Origin: Epiperipatus broadwayi
Taxonomy: Eukaryota > Onychophora > Udeonychophora > Euonychophora > Peripatidae
Assembly: GCA_028023455.1 (NCBI GenBank)
Contig: JAQFVV010006341.1
Coordinates: 2,604,001-2,668,000, forward strand
DNA length: 64,000 nucleotides
Direction of reading: 5' to 3'
This document shows, one piece after another, positions 14,701 through 23,445 of this stretch. The notes under the pieces are model-generated. The model was not told where the DNA came from. It saw only the letters and a program-made list of their open reading frames with translations, and did not search any database. The first letter of the stretch is position 1. Every line of letters starts with the position of its first letter. A program made the translations under genes and the position numbers.

Positions 14701-15770
14701 TTTTTGTCGTGAAGAGTGTGCCAAATATTTAGACACAAATCCGATGGTTCTCGGCGGAAATAATAACAATGGGGAGCCATTAGTCGTCGAAACATTATTT
14801 CCACAGAAAATACCAGAGGGACTATACGTAGAGGGCATTGGGTCTTTGGCGGTATTGAAAGAGTGTCAAGGAAGTGCTTCTTTCGGATAGAACGGCTGGC
14901 ACATTGGAGGCCCTAATCCAGCGGTACATTTTACCAGGTACTCACATAATTTCAGATGGCTGGGCTGCGTACAATAATATCAGCAGACTCAGCAGGGGGG
15001 TATATATGCATTCGGTTGTCGTCCACCAGGGCAACTTCGTGATTCCCGAAGATACAGACATACATACCCAGAATATTGAGAATATATGGATTTGCCTTCC
15101 GCGGTAGATATGGCACTGCCGCCTTTTTCTCCAACTTCCTAGTATGCATAGGGCATAATTATGCTTAAAAAGGTAAATCCTTTTTTTATTATTCTCTTTT
15201 ACGTTTTAATTATAAATATTTACTGTAATTGTAATATAGGAGCAGATACGTAAGATTATAAAATATTTTAGTTCTAATTTTAAAAACTAGATGGCGAATA
15301 TGCTCTGGTCGCTAAAGTAAACCACACATATTTAATAAACAAGGCAATTTTGAGGCAAATCTTAACTTTATTCTTCTAGAATTAATACCTTACTCCTTTA
15401 CGAGTGATTGCTAATTCAAATTATTTCATAAGTAGTTTATTAATCACAAACTATCATTCAACGTATATGAAATAATTAAAATTTAAACAGATAATAAATT
15501 ATTCACAAATTTTATATACAGTATATGCATTACTGAAAATGAGAACATCGAAAAATAGCAGTAACGTTAAAAAAACCTAATTTAACCACACGCGATTTAT
15601 TTAAGAATAACAATAAACAAAACAAAAGCTCATTTTTATAGTACAAAACAAAAATAAACACAAAATTATAAAAGAAAATTTAATTTTGATACGCATATTG
15701 TAAACAGATTTACATGAAATAATCAAAATTATAGATGGTAAATTAAGACAAAAAGTACCTGCTCCGCCAT
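2549..15770 (-). CDS. RPS11: 40S ribosomal protein S11 (uS17 family), 5' three exons
   Basis: RPS11 encodes a small-subunit ribosomal protein that binds 18S rRNA. Three exons give an uninterrupted frame of 114 residues plus two bases of the next codon. They are 15759-15770 (MAEQ), 13285-13410 (42 codons) and 2549-2754 (68 codons plus 2 bases). The product contains hallmark family stretches, including [33 protein letters not shown] and [14 protein letters not shown]. The family is usually about 155-158 residues, so one exon of roughly 43 codons is missing beyond the left edge. Introns are 2,348 bp (GT-AG) and 10,530 bp (GC-AG). Both are loaded with transposon relics, but the coding exons show no stop or frameshift, so the gene is probably functional. 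Identification comes from the translated sequence; expression is inferred. Confidence 0.95.
2755..10664 (-). other. RPS11 intron 2, 3' part: no recognisable gene
   Basis: This is AT-rich intronic DNA with many A/T runs. Short ORFs at 4116-4322 (+), 5406-5669 (+) and 9134-9322 (-) are rich in I, N, K, F and Y and show no domain. A patch at about 5800-6260 is less AT-biased than its surroundings, and on the minus strand it gives some protein-like stretches (for example [14 protein letters not shown]). I cannot assign it, and it may be an old element fragment. A pyrimidine-rich tract is listed separately. Confidence 0.6.
8005..8440. repeat. Pyrimidine-rich low-complexity tract
   Basis: The plus strand is overwhelmingly C and T, with recurring words TTTCATTATTAGCATT and TCTCTTTCTC at irregular spacing of roughly 40-70 bases (for example near 8290, 8320 and 8380). 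The open frame through it (8006-8302) is only S/F/L/Y low complexity and is not a gene. It resembles a decayed minisatellite. Confidence 0.65.
10665..12046 (-). pseudogene. piggyBac-family transposase pseudogene (DDE_Tnp_1_7 type)
   Basis: Read on the minus strand, successive frames reproduce a piggyBac transposase in order. First comes an acidic N-terminal part (11800-12046, [11 protein letters not shown]). Then a segment [10 protein letters not shown] leads into [13 protein letters not shown] (about 11350-11570). Next is [14 protein letters not shown] plus [14 protein letters not shown] (11148-11330). Then [12 protein letters not shown]...FFDNYF (10859-11050), and finally [23 protein letters not shown] (about 10750-10830). 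In this family such blocks surround the catalytic DDD residues. Several stops and frame changes, including one from a 115-bp duplication, show it is dead. It lies in RPS11 intron 2 on the same strand. Terminal repeats and a TTAA duplication were not found. Confidence 0.85.
11799..12028. repeat. Tandem duplication, 2 x 115 bp, inside the piggyBac relic
   Basis: The segment starting AAATTTGGAGGAAATACACT at 11801 recurs at 11916 with a few differences. The period of 115 is not a multiple of three, so the duplication shifts the reading frame of the transposase N-terminal region. Confidence 0.85.
12050..13284 (-). other. RPS11 intron 2, 5' part: nothing recognised
   Basis: This is AT-rich DNA between the piggyBac relic and exon 2. 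A run of 14 C at 12903-12916 stands out. No ORF, element end or RNA gene is visible. Confidence 0.6.
13285..13410 (-). CDS. RPS11: RPS11 coding exon 2 (ends at a GC donor)
   Basis: The exon has 42 codons, from [12 protein letters not shown] to [10 protein letters not shown]. The acceptor is TTTAG|ACTGAG. The downstream boundary reads CGAGAG|GCAAGT. The only GT nearby, four bases further on, would shift the frame and bring in a stop within three codons of exon 3. Splicing at GC instead gives the conserved [10 protein letters not shown]. The site AG|GCAAGT matches the known strong consensus of GC-AG introns. Confidence 0.92.
14211..14274. repeat. 64-base hairpin, 21-bp arms
   Basis: Arms 14211-14231 and 14254-14274 pair over 21 positions with one mismatch. 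The 22-base loop itself contains the palindrome TCAAGCTTGA. The right arm reads TGTTCAAATCCCCTC, resembling the T-loop side of a tRNA, but no full tRNA fold is present. It lies in RPS11 intron 1. It could be a miniature element or a small hairpin RNA source; no function is shown by the sequence. Confidence 0.75.
14367..15324 (+). mobile_element. Merlin-type (IS1016/ISXO2-like) DNA transposon relic
   Basis: Imperfect terminal inverted repeats start with TGGTTTACTTTAGCGACCA on the left (14367) and at the mirror position on the right (to 15324). They extend about 90 bp inward, to TCTTACGTAT. Between them lies a decayed ISXO2-like transposase. No clear 8-9 bp target duplication remains. The element sits in RPS11 intron 1, opposite to the gene. 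Confidence 0.8.
14640..15110 (+). pseudogene. Merlin transposase pseudogene
   Basis: Three frames are needed. The first (from about 14640) gives [16 protein letters not shown] and the region of the first acidic residue (LVVETLF, where the family usually has VVEIDE). The second (about 14837) gives [16 protein letters not shown]. The third (14874-15107) gives [18 protein letters not shown], then SDGWAAY and HTQNIENIW, which carry the second D and the third acidic residue of the DDE set. Frameshifts and the altered first catalytic motif make it inactive. The assignment to the ISXO2-like/Merlin family rests on the order of these motifs. Confidence 0.85.
15759..15770 (-). CDS. RPS11: RPS11 coding exon 1
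   Basis: This is a 12-base coding exon, ATG GCG GAG CAG, giving MAEQ. It is followed by the donor CAG|GTACTT, phase 0. The start is chosen because animal S11 proteins begin MA(D/E)(Q/I), because the frame joins exactly to exon 2 (TERAF), and because a pyrimidine-rich leader typical of ribosomal protein genes lies directly upstream. Confidence 0.9.
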
Positions 15771-15800
15771 CGTGAAAAAGGAACGAGAAATTGAACGAGG
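15771..15800 (-). promoter_or_regulatory. Pyrimidine-rich TOP/TCT-like start of RPS11
   Basis: Reading the minus strand, the bases just before the ATG are TTCCTTTTTCACG. Ribosomal protein genes of animals usually start transcription at a C within such a pyrimidine run (TCT initiator, 5'TOP). A start at about 15780 would leave a leader of about 10 bases, short but in keeping with insect ribosomal protein genes. No TATA box was needed or seen. The transcription start is inferred. Confidence 0.5.
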
Positions 15801-16195
15801 CTTTTATTTCACGTGATAATAAATCCGCATTTATTTTAATGTACGTTATGGTACTGTAGTAAATTTTTAACATTTTCTATATACTTTTATATCTTATTTA
15901 TCAGTTATTAAAAAAAAATGTTATTTTTTTTAAATTTTTATAGTATATGTGTTTTATTGAAATAGTAAATGTAGACATCAGTTAATATTTTAGTAATGAT
16001 GTTACTTTTTTTCAATAGCTTTATTACAGCAATACTAATAAAAGATCGGATTTTTCTTAAAGACTTTAACTCGCATTCTAGTACAAATGTAGAGCTTGGT
16101 CAAAAATTGTTGCTAATAATCGCATTGATGCTGTAAATCAAAAATATTTGCTGTTTTTGAACAGCATATAGAATGATTAAACATTATTTAGATAA
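15801..16195. other. Upstream region of RPS11, no other gene
   Basis: AT-rich DNA between the RPS11 leader and the foldback repeat. No further promoter element, ORF or RNA gene is recognisable. Confidence 0.5.
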
Positions 16196-17478
16196 TGAAA
16201 CGCAGGCTTATTTTATACTGTGTCTATATATGTAATATGTAGGGTATATGTGCACAGACACACGACCCCCCACTTTATCTCATAAACTGATACACTTGAA
16301 CACATATATGTTGAAAAGATAAATGATCGCCAATATATGTGTTTCGTGCTAAACCAGCAGTCATCAGTTGGTCCAGATTACCATCTCTACAATATATGCT
16401 ATAAGTGCTTAGATATATATTAAGATAGCCAATCTTCATACTTTAATAGACAGGCTTCAATCTACTGCACATTCCAACTCTTCAACCGTCCTCAAATTGA
16501 AAATCTGATGATGGAATACACAAAAGCCACCCTGAGGCCGAGATTCTTGTCACACCTATGTTGACCTAAGGTCAATCGGACCCCTCATGTACAGGACATA
16601 ATACATATACAAGAGATGGGCAGACATCTCTACTATGTAATAACTGAAACACAGGCTTATTATATACCTGTGTCTAAATGTGTAATATATAGGGTATATG
16701 AGCACAGACTTTCACACGACCCACCACTCTCCACTCTATCTCATAACATTGATACACTTGAACACATATATGTGGAAAAGGTAAATAATCACCAATATAC
16801 GTATTTCATGCTAAACCAGCAGTCATCAGTTGGTCTAGATTACCATCTCTACAATATATGCTATAAGTGCTTAGATATATATTAAGATAGCTAATCTTCA
16901 TACTGCATGAAATATGTATATTGGTGATTATTTATCTTTTTGACATATATGTGTTTAAGTGTATCAGTGTTATGAGATAGAGTGGACAGTGGTGGGTCAT
17001 GTGAAAGTCTGTGCTCATATACCCTATATATTACATATATAATAAGCCTGTGTTTCAGTTATTACATAGTAGAGATGTCTGGCCATCCCTTTTATATTAA
17101 ATGGAATATGTCCTGTATATGAGGGGTCAGATTGGTCTTAGATTAACATAGATGTGACAAGAATATCATTCTCAGGGTGGCTTTTGAGCATTCCATCATC
17201 AGATTTTTAATTGGATGGATGGTTGGAGGGTGGAGTAGATTGAAGCCTGTCCATTAAAGTATGAAAATTGGCTATCTTAATATATATCTAAGCATTATAG
17301 CATATATGTGTAGAGATGGTAATGTGGACCAACAGATGATTGCTGGTTTGACATGAAATAGGTATATTGGTGATTATTAATCTTTTTGACATATATGTGT
17401 TCAAGTGTATCAGTGTTATGAGATAGAGTGGAGAGTGTTGGGTCATGTGAAAGTCTGTGCTCATATACCCTATATATA
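16196..17478. repeat. Foldback-like large imperfect inverted repeat
   Basis: The left half (16196-16811) is matched by the reverse complement of the right half (16905-17478) around a spacer of about 93 bp. The left half is built as unit U1 (about 16200-16440), a unique piece with AGACAGGCTTCAATCTACTG, and unit U2 (about 16640-16903), a close direct copy of U1. The right half repeats this in reverse. The 9-bp word ATTTAGATA occurs at both edges (16186-16194 and 17479-17487) and may be a target duplication. No transposase is present. An RNA across it would form a hairpin several hundred bp long. An 89-codon ORF at 16616-16885 is only a by-product of the repeat. Confidence 0.8.
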
Positions 17479-17728
17479 ATTTAGATATGAAAAAACTAAA
17501 GATAGATGTGTTTTTGCATAAAACGGCATTTAATGGATTATTTTATAGATAGAAGTCAGTATGCAAATTCATATTATGTGAGCACTTGTAAGAGCAGGTT
17601 GTTGGATAAATTTTAGATTAGTACGTTCCAAGACTAAAGTGGTAGTTGTAACAAAAAATAGATCAATTTCCAATCTTATGACAAATATATATCCTCATTC
17701 TTTAGAAGTTTCTACTATATATGTTTAT

Positions 17729-19614
17729 AGTAACGGGCACATACGCTGTTACATTATTTTTTTTTTTATTAAACATGAAATCAAAATATAAAGTTCGCAA
17801 ATAAAAATTTGTTTTTTAAAAAAAAAAGAAATTTAAAGGTCATCTAAACTTTATAATATATATAAAATCACACAGATGAGAAATTAAAAAAGAAACTTTA
17901 TTAAAAAAAATGGAAAAGTTTTAAAATTAAATTTTCAACAAAAACTTAAAAAGATTTAGAAATAAAAATATATCTTTAAGTTTGGAAAACACATTAATTA
18001 ATCATAAAATGGAAATGATTGCTTTAATTAGTTAAAAGTAAACTAGCTCTTGGGCATTTAAAATGTATAAGCAAAGGTCAGATAGGAGAGAAAAACAATG
18101 GGATCAGAATGGCCAATAAAAGAAATCACTCATGGAATCAAACCTCAGCGAAAAGACCATCACCATCGTCATGATGTAATGTCCACTGGATCTGAAAGTC
18201 TACTATAAAAAGTGAGTGAAGAAAGATCTGGGAGAGATGTCTGATAGCGGTGGTGATATGTGTTAGTGAGGAGTTGAAGGAGAAGGGATTGAAAACATGC
18301 ACTCTTCAATCCCTTCAGTTCTGTTAAAAAAAAGAAAAAAAAAGAAAGAGAAATGACATCATTTTCTACATTGAGGACCAGCTAAAGTAAGACCTCCAGA
18401 TGAATAAATAAAATTGCTAACTGGATAGAAATCTCTTCAGGATGGTGTGGGAATTCGTGTTCAAAATTGCAAGCAACGGATAAAGATGAATGTTTTAAAA
18501 ATCGTAAGAACTTTATGAACATTTTCAAAACAAACTCTAAATTCTAAACCTTTCAGAAATTATTGCAATAGTATTTCCTATCTGACCAAACTAAATTATT
18601 TATTAATTCTTTTTATTTGATGTATTTCTTTTTTAAAATCATTTCCATTTATTTTTTTTTTTGTTCTTTTAAGTTTTATTTATGATTTTTGTTTTTCGTT
18701 AAACTAAATTATATAAATGTTAAACTTAAGTTGGGCATGAATGGCTATATAGATTTGTAAAGTTGTATTAGTTTTATTAGGGTAGGGTAATCTTGGGTTA
18801 TTTGTTTCGTAGTTAAATTGGGTCAATGGATTGGATATATTGGTGTAATTAGTAGATGTAATATGAGATTCACTACGTGCAGAATCGCAGTATACGCCGC
18901 ACACTCCCGTTTTGCCTATGGAAGGAAATATAAGATGGAGAACGCAGTTCCTTCCTATGGAGTTTTTTTTTATTGCTCTTCTCATCAGATAGATGTAGTA
19001 TTCCTATCTGGATAAGAGTCAATTTCTTCTCTTAACCTATTTTTGTGCGGCCGTATTCATATTACTTGAATACATCGATATATCAGATGGATTGACGTTG
19101 GTTTAACTGTGAACTTTTGGTCTAGAGTTAAGTAAGGGATAGAATATTTTCTTTTCAAATGCAATCTATGTAGTCTATTCTTACTCAACACTCTAAATAA
19201 AAATGCTAAAATCATCTGTGCAAACTTATATTAGCTTATAAAAATTAAAATGTAAAATCAAATTCTAAAATAAAGTTAAAATCCAAAGTAAAAGTTATTC
19301 TAAAATAATGCTAAATTTTATATATATGTGCGTAAATAAATGTTTGTGTGGTAATTACTGGCAGTGGCTTATTATATTCTTTTTTTAATATTGAAAGATT
19401 CTTAGATAAGAATTTATAAAATATAAATCTCTGCTGTTCCACTGAGCTAGTGACATTGGGCTAATGGTCGGAATCATTATATATAATAAAATAAAATAAT
19501 TTTTTTTTTTAAACTTATGTATCTGCCTACTATATAAATTTTCTAGGTTTAAATGGCCTAGTGGCGCCCTGTAGTGTAAATACATTAGGTCTCTTATTCT
19601 CCCTGATCATTATA
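17729..19614 (+). repeat. X LTR, left copy
   Basis: It begins (T)GTAACGGGCACATACGC and ends near CTCCCTGATCATTATA. Near the 3' end it has CTAGTGGCGCCCTGTAG, also present in the right copy. It carries TATAAAA at 18204 and a perfect 12-bp hairpin at 18282-18316. Compared with the right copy it lacks about 300 bp near 19200. Confidence 0.7.
18204..18316 (+). promoter_or_regulatory. X LTR promoter-like module: TATA box and downstream hairpin
   Basis: TATAAAA lies at 18204-18210. About 72 bases further on, GAAGGGATTGAA (18282-18293) pairs perfectly with TTCAATCCCTTC (18305-18316) around an 11-base loop. The same arrangement is kept in the right copy. The hairpin would lie in the transcript leader if the TATA box is used; this is inferred. 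Confidence 0.5.
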
Positions 19615-19890
19615 ATTGGCCTCCCAACATGGGCCGATCTTTAATAAACCACCAGTACCCTGAGAATTTTAAAAATGAATCATGCCAGTAACATTTTTTT
19701 TCTGAAATAAGTACGTTTTTGTATTAATGTAAAGTTATAGGGTGAATTTTGTTTTAAAAGCACTGCCAGAAAGAAATAGCACATATATTAAAAATGAGAA
19801 AAAAAAGATATTAATAATTCTAAAACTAATTTTTTTTTTTTAAGAAAGTCAAAAGGTTGCAATTAATATGTTTTTTTTTTGTAAATATAT
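19610..19890 (+). other. X internal region, left part, with candidate primer-binding site
   Basis: Directly after the left X repeat comes TTGGCCTCCCAACATGGGCC (about 19616), similar to tRNA primer-binding sites of arthropod Gypsy elements. The rest is AT-rich and non-coding and ends at the insertion point of element Y, at ATATAT (19885-19890). Confidence 0.45.
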
Positions 19891-22060
19891 TGAACCAAAT
19901 TGAAATCCGTTTCAATGGTGTTATTACCAAAAATATTAATTAAGCTTTTAATTTTCATTAAATGTTTAATGTTTAAATTTTATTATTATTTAAAAAAGAA
20001 TACGTGTATCAAAATACACAAGCGTTTATATGTAAAACGCTTCATTTCAATGTTTATCGATTTATTTTAAAATAGTTTTCATATACCGCTTGTTTTTACT
20101 TTAAATCAATTAATTAAAAAACAAGCAACCTAGCTAATTACATTCCTGTGGCTTTTATTTTAATAGCGGAGATTTGATTTTTATGCAGTTGTTTTCATTT
20201 CAATAATCCCTGGGTAGAATTCCTAGATTAGATTGAGCGGGAGATTAATATTTGCCCTGCCTAAGGCATAGAAATTGGACAACAAAGAAAGTGTTTTGTG
20301 GGAAATGGAGCAATGTGTAAATAGCCCCGAAAATTTGGAGTGTCAATTAATTCATTATTTGTAACTAGACAAGCTGTTTCTCAAGTGAAAGTTTATATCA
20401 GCATGGACATTTAAATTCTTAAAGGACATCAGCTGTTATTAAATACTTTTGCTTGCAACAAGATGAAAAATTCTATACGTGTTGTCACCACCTGAACACC
20501 TTGCTAACTCAACAAAAGACGGATCCCCAACTTCCAAGTTTGCTCCAGTAAAGCTTTAAACCCCTAAAAGAAGCTGGAACCTCTTTACATCTACCTTGCC
20601 ATGGTCTAAAGACCTGAAAATGAACTTAAGTAAAAGTGTGCACTCTACGTGAACATTGCTTTTACTGAAAGGTAACTATTTTCTTTTTATTCTTCCCAGG
20701 GTAAATTAATTCTCATTAAATCTCCGCTCAGTCTAATCATAAAAGTCTGTATTCATAAACTTTAAGTAATATTTATATTCACATTTAATCTTCATGGTGT
20801 TTTCTTGTATTTTTGTAATGGGTTTTGGAATCTTAGTTTTAAGATTCCCAATTTGCTTTCAGTTTTGTTTATTGGAGAGTGACGAATGAGTATTTATATT
20901 TTATGCTTCACTTTTTATAAATGCTTTAGCAGTCGTGCATTTTAAATGCTTACCTGTAATTATGTTATTACTCAATAATTAATTTTAAACTCTATGCTTG
21001 CCCTATTGCTAAACCTCCAAAAATCTTTTGGCTGGCGACTTTATTGTCTAATTTTCCGCAGGTGGAGATTTCGTTTTTATATCTCTAAAAGCGGAAATTA
21101 GAATTGTTTTTTTTTCTTTGTAATTTTATAAGTCATTAGCAGGAAGATAAAATTTATCCATTTTTTTAAATTACAGGTGAGCAATACTTTCGTTCTGTTA
21201 AAGTATTTAAACTTTTAATATTTTCATACTCATGTGCACTCTCCGATAAATTTCTGTTTGTATTTATTATGTGTGCTTTAAATTTATCAGAGTGTGTACT
21301 CAGAATTTGTTAGTAAGTTTATTTTCTTTAAATGCTGGGGCAGTCATAACTGTTTTTCTAATTATTTACTTGTCCCTTATTGAGCTTTAATTATTAATTT
21401 TAAAGTAATTTTCACCAATCGTTTGGCTTGGATTCACCAATTTTAATTGTTTTAATCCGTTTCAATCATATTTTTCGGTTGTTCTTGAGGTAGATCAATC
21501 ACCGTTATTTTAAACATAGTAATAGGTGCAGCTCATATCGATATAAGGACATTCAGGGTCTGACCAAATTTTGGATCTTGAAAAGCTCATCGGCACTGGT
21601 GGCTTTGATCTATTTCAAGGACGTATTGTTTAAGTATCTGAGGGTGAGAACCAATGTTTGAGTGAATCCTCTGCTGAATGAAATTTGCTTCCTCCCTTTT
21701 AAATTTGTTTATTAGAGAATCAGTAGATCTGCCAGAGCATCGCATTTAGTCTTTCTGGTACACACCTGAGCTAATCATATTTGTTAACTTATAAACTTTT
21801 CTTATAAGTTAATTTTCTCTTAATAAAATTTTATTAAATATGTTTAAACTTAATTTGGCTGACGTTTGTCTTTGTGCTTTTGTCTCAATTGTCTAAACAA
21901 TTTAAGATCTCTTGTTTCTCCTTGAGTCTAGTCGGCGCAAACCTTCATCATCATCTATTCTGATCACAGTAAACAAATTTTCCAGACATGTAGTGGTCTG
22001 GTGGCGCCCTCTGTATCAGAATAGATTGATAGATGAAATTAAAAGTTTTCGTCTGGCACA
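19891..22060 (+). repeat. Y 5' LTR
   Basis: It runs from TGAACC to GGCACA. The TATA region found in the other copies is altered here (TGTAAATA near 20315). A polyadenylation signal AATAAA lies at 21832-21837. Near the 3' end is GTCTGGTGGCGCCCTCTG. A primer-site-like TAGCGCAACCAATG follows about 14 bases after the end, with the expected TGG altered to TAG. Confidence 0.85.
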
Positions 22061-22434
22061 TAATAGGAATTTTTAGCGCAACCAATGTAAGGCTTCGAGT
22101 TCAATCCTATGTGAGATTTTGTTTAGACAATTGAGAAAGATTTCAGGTATAAGAGGCAAGATTTAGTAGGTGGAGGTTCGGTTTTTGTTAATTATTGCAT
22201 TTATTTTGGAGCAGTTGGTAGAATGGGGTTCGTCTTCCTTTTAATGAAATAATTTAGAAACTTAGAAAGTGTATTTTCAAAAAGTCTGTCGGAGTAATTT
22301 TATTTAAAGAGTCAAATATAGTTCGTCTTTGTTATGAAATAATTTATAGAAAACAGTAAATAGCGTGTTATTTGCTTTTAGATTTTTAGATTTTTTTTAA
22401 GAAGTTAGTATTGCAAATTTAGTCTGGTGCAAAA

Positions 22435-23208
22435 ATGGAAATAGTTAACAAAGAAGAGAGTGAGTCACAGATGATGATGAAGAAGTTGATGAAGTTGGTA
22501 ATAGAAATGAAAGAGGATTTGAGTGATTTCAAGAAAAGTCAGCAAGCAATGATGGCAGAGTTTAAAGCGGAAATAAAGGAAGAAATTAGTGAAGTTAAGC
22601 AGGGCTAGCTGGCTATAAAGGAAGAAATGATTATGGAAATGAAAGTAATGAGATGAGAAATAATGGGAGAAGTAGAAGAAACTCAAGAAGTAGAAAAAGT
22701 TGAGGTCATAAAAGATATAGAAGTTGAAGTAGCACAGGATAGTGCTAGGACAGAAAAGGTGGAAATAAAGTTAGAAATAAGCACAGATGGGTTACAAGCA
22801 GAAAGTGTGGTGGAAAATTTAGTAAATGTAAATAAAGCAATAGAAGAAAGTTATAAGGTAAAAACAGAAAAGCAGTTAGAAGAGTTTCCACATGAAACTA
22901 AAAATAAATTGGTTTCAATAACTGTTTGTGTTGAATATGAGTTTGAAAAGAAGAAAAGAATTAATAAAAAGATTAAGAAATATGATTTTAAGGTTGAAAT
23001 AGAAGCCATATATAGAAGGATCTTAGGTCAAACAGTAGAAAGGTGTTTTGCTCGGCAAAACAGTTTTCCATTATATGAGATAGAAAGCAAAATATAATGT
23101 GAAAAAGACAAGAGAAAATTATATAAGCTAAGAAAATATAAGAGAGGGAAAGGAACTTATTTCAATAAGTTAGTAAACGGAGTAAAAGAACCGCCGGACA
23201 AAAGTTAA
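22435..23208 (+). pseudogene. Gag-like coiled-coil ORF of element Y, broken
   Basis: One frame runs from ATG at 22435 (MEIVNKEESESQMMMKKL) to a stop at 23206-23208, about 257 codons, interrupted by three in-frame stops (a TAG near 22606, a TGA near 22654 and a TAA near 23095). The N-terminal 75 residues are rich in E, K and M in heptad-like spacing, as in a coiled coil. The middle is acidic. The last part is basic (KKRINKKIKKYDF, then KLYKLRKYKRGKG) and ends GVKEPPDKS. No zinc knuckle, protease or polymerase motif is present. Its place just behind the 5' LTR suggests a gag, or a fusion left after an internal deletion. I do not recognise the protein family. Confidence 0.6.
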
Positions 23209-23445
23209 GGGTTCAGCATTTAGCAATCGGACAGATTGTTTTTAATAAAAATAAAAAAAGGATTTTGTTAAAGAATTATGAGAATGGAGAAAGGTTTTGA
23301 TTAAAATGAAATATTGTTTTGTTTTTCATGAGTGCGAGGCAAACGTTCGGCCGAATTTCTAAGAATGTTTTTAAAATGTTTATAGTTTTAAAAAAAAGTT
23401 ACAGGAATGTTTTTGTTTTTTTTTTTGATCATGTTTTGAGGCAGT
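23209..23445 (+). other. Y internal 3' non-coding segment
   Basis: A short non-coding stretch between the broken ORF and the 3' LTR. A polypurine tract expected next to the LTR is weak; GAGGCAG just before 23445 is the best candidate. Confidence 0.4.

Noticed and set aside
15601-15873. 90-codon minus-strand ORF over the RPS11 start
   Set aside because: It reads through the true first exon in the wrong frame; the conserved MAEQ-TERAF junction fixes the correct frame.
16616-16885. 89-codon ORF
   Set aside because: It lies wholly inside a unit of the foldback repeat, and the sister unit does not keep the frame.
18704-19015. Overlapping ORFs on both strands in the left X repeat
   Set aside because: Neither frame survives in the right X repeat, and both overlap each other.
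22465-22686. Minus-strand H/F/L-rich ORF
   Set aside because: It is the antisense of the coiled-coil ORF of element Y.
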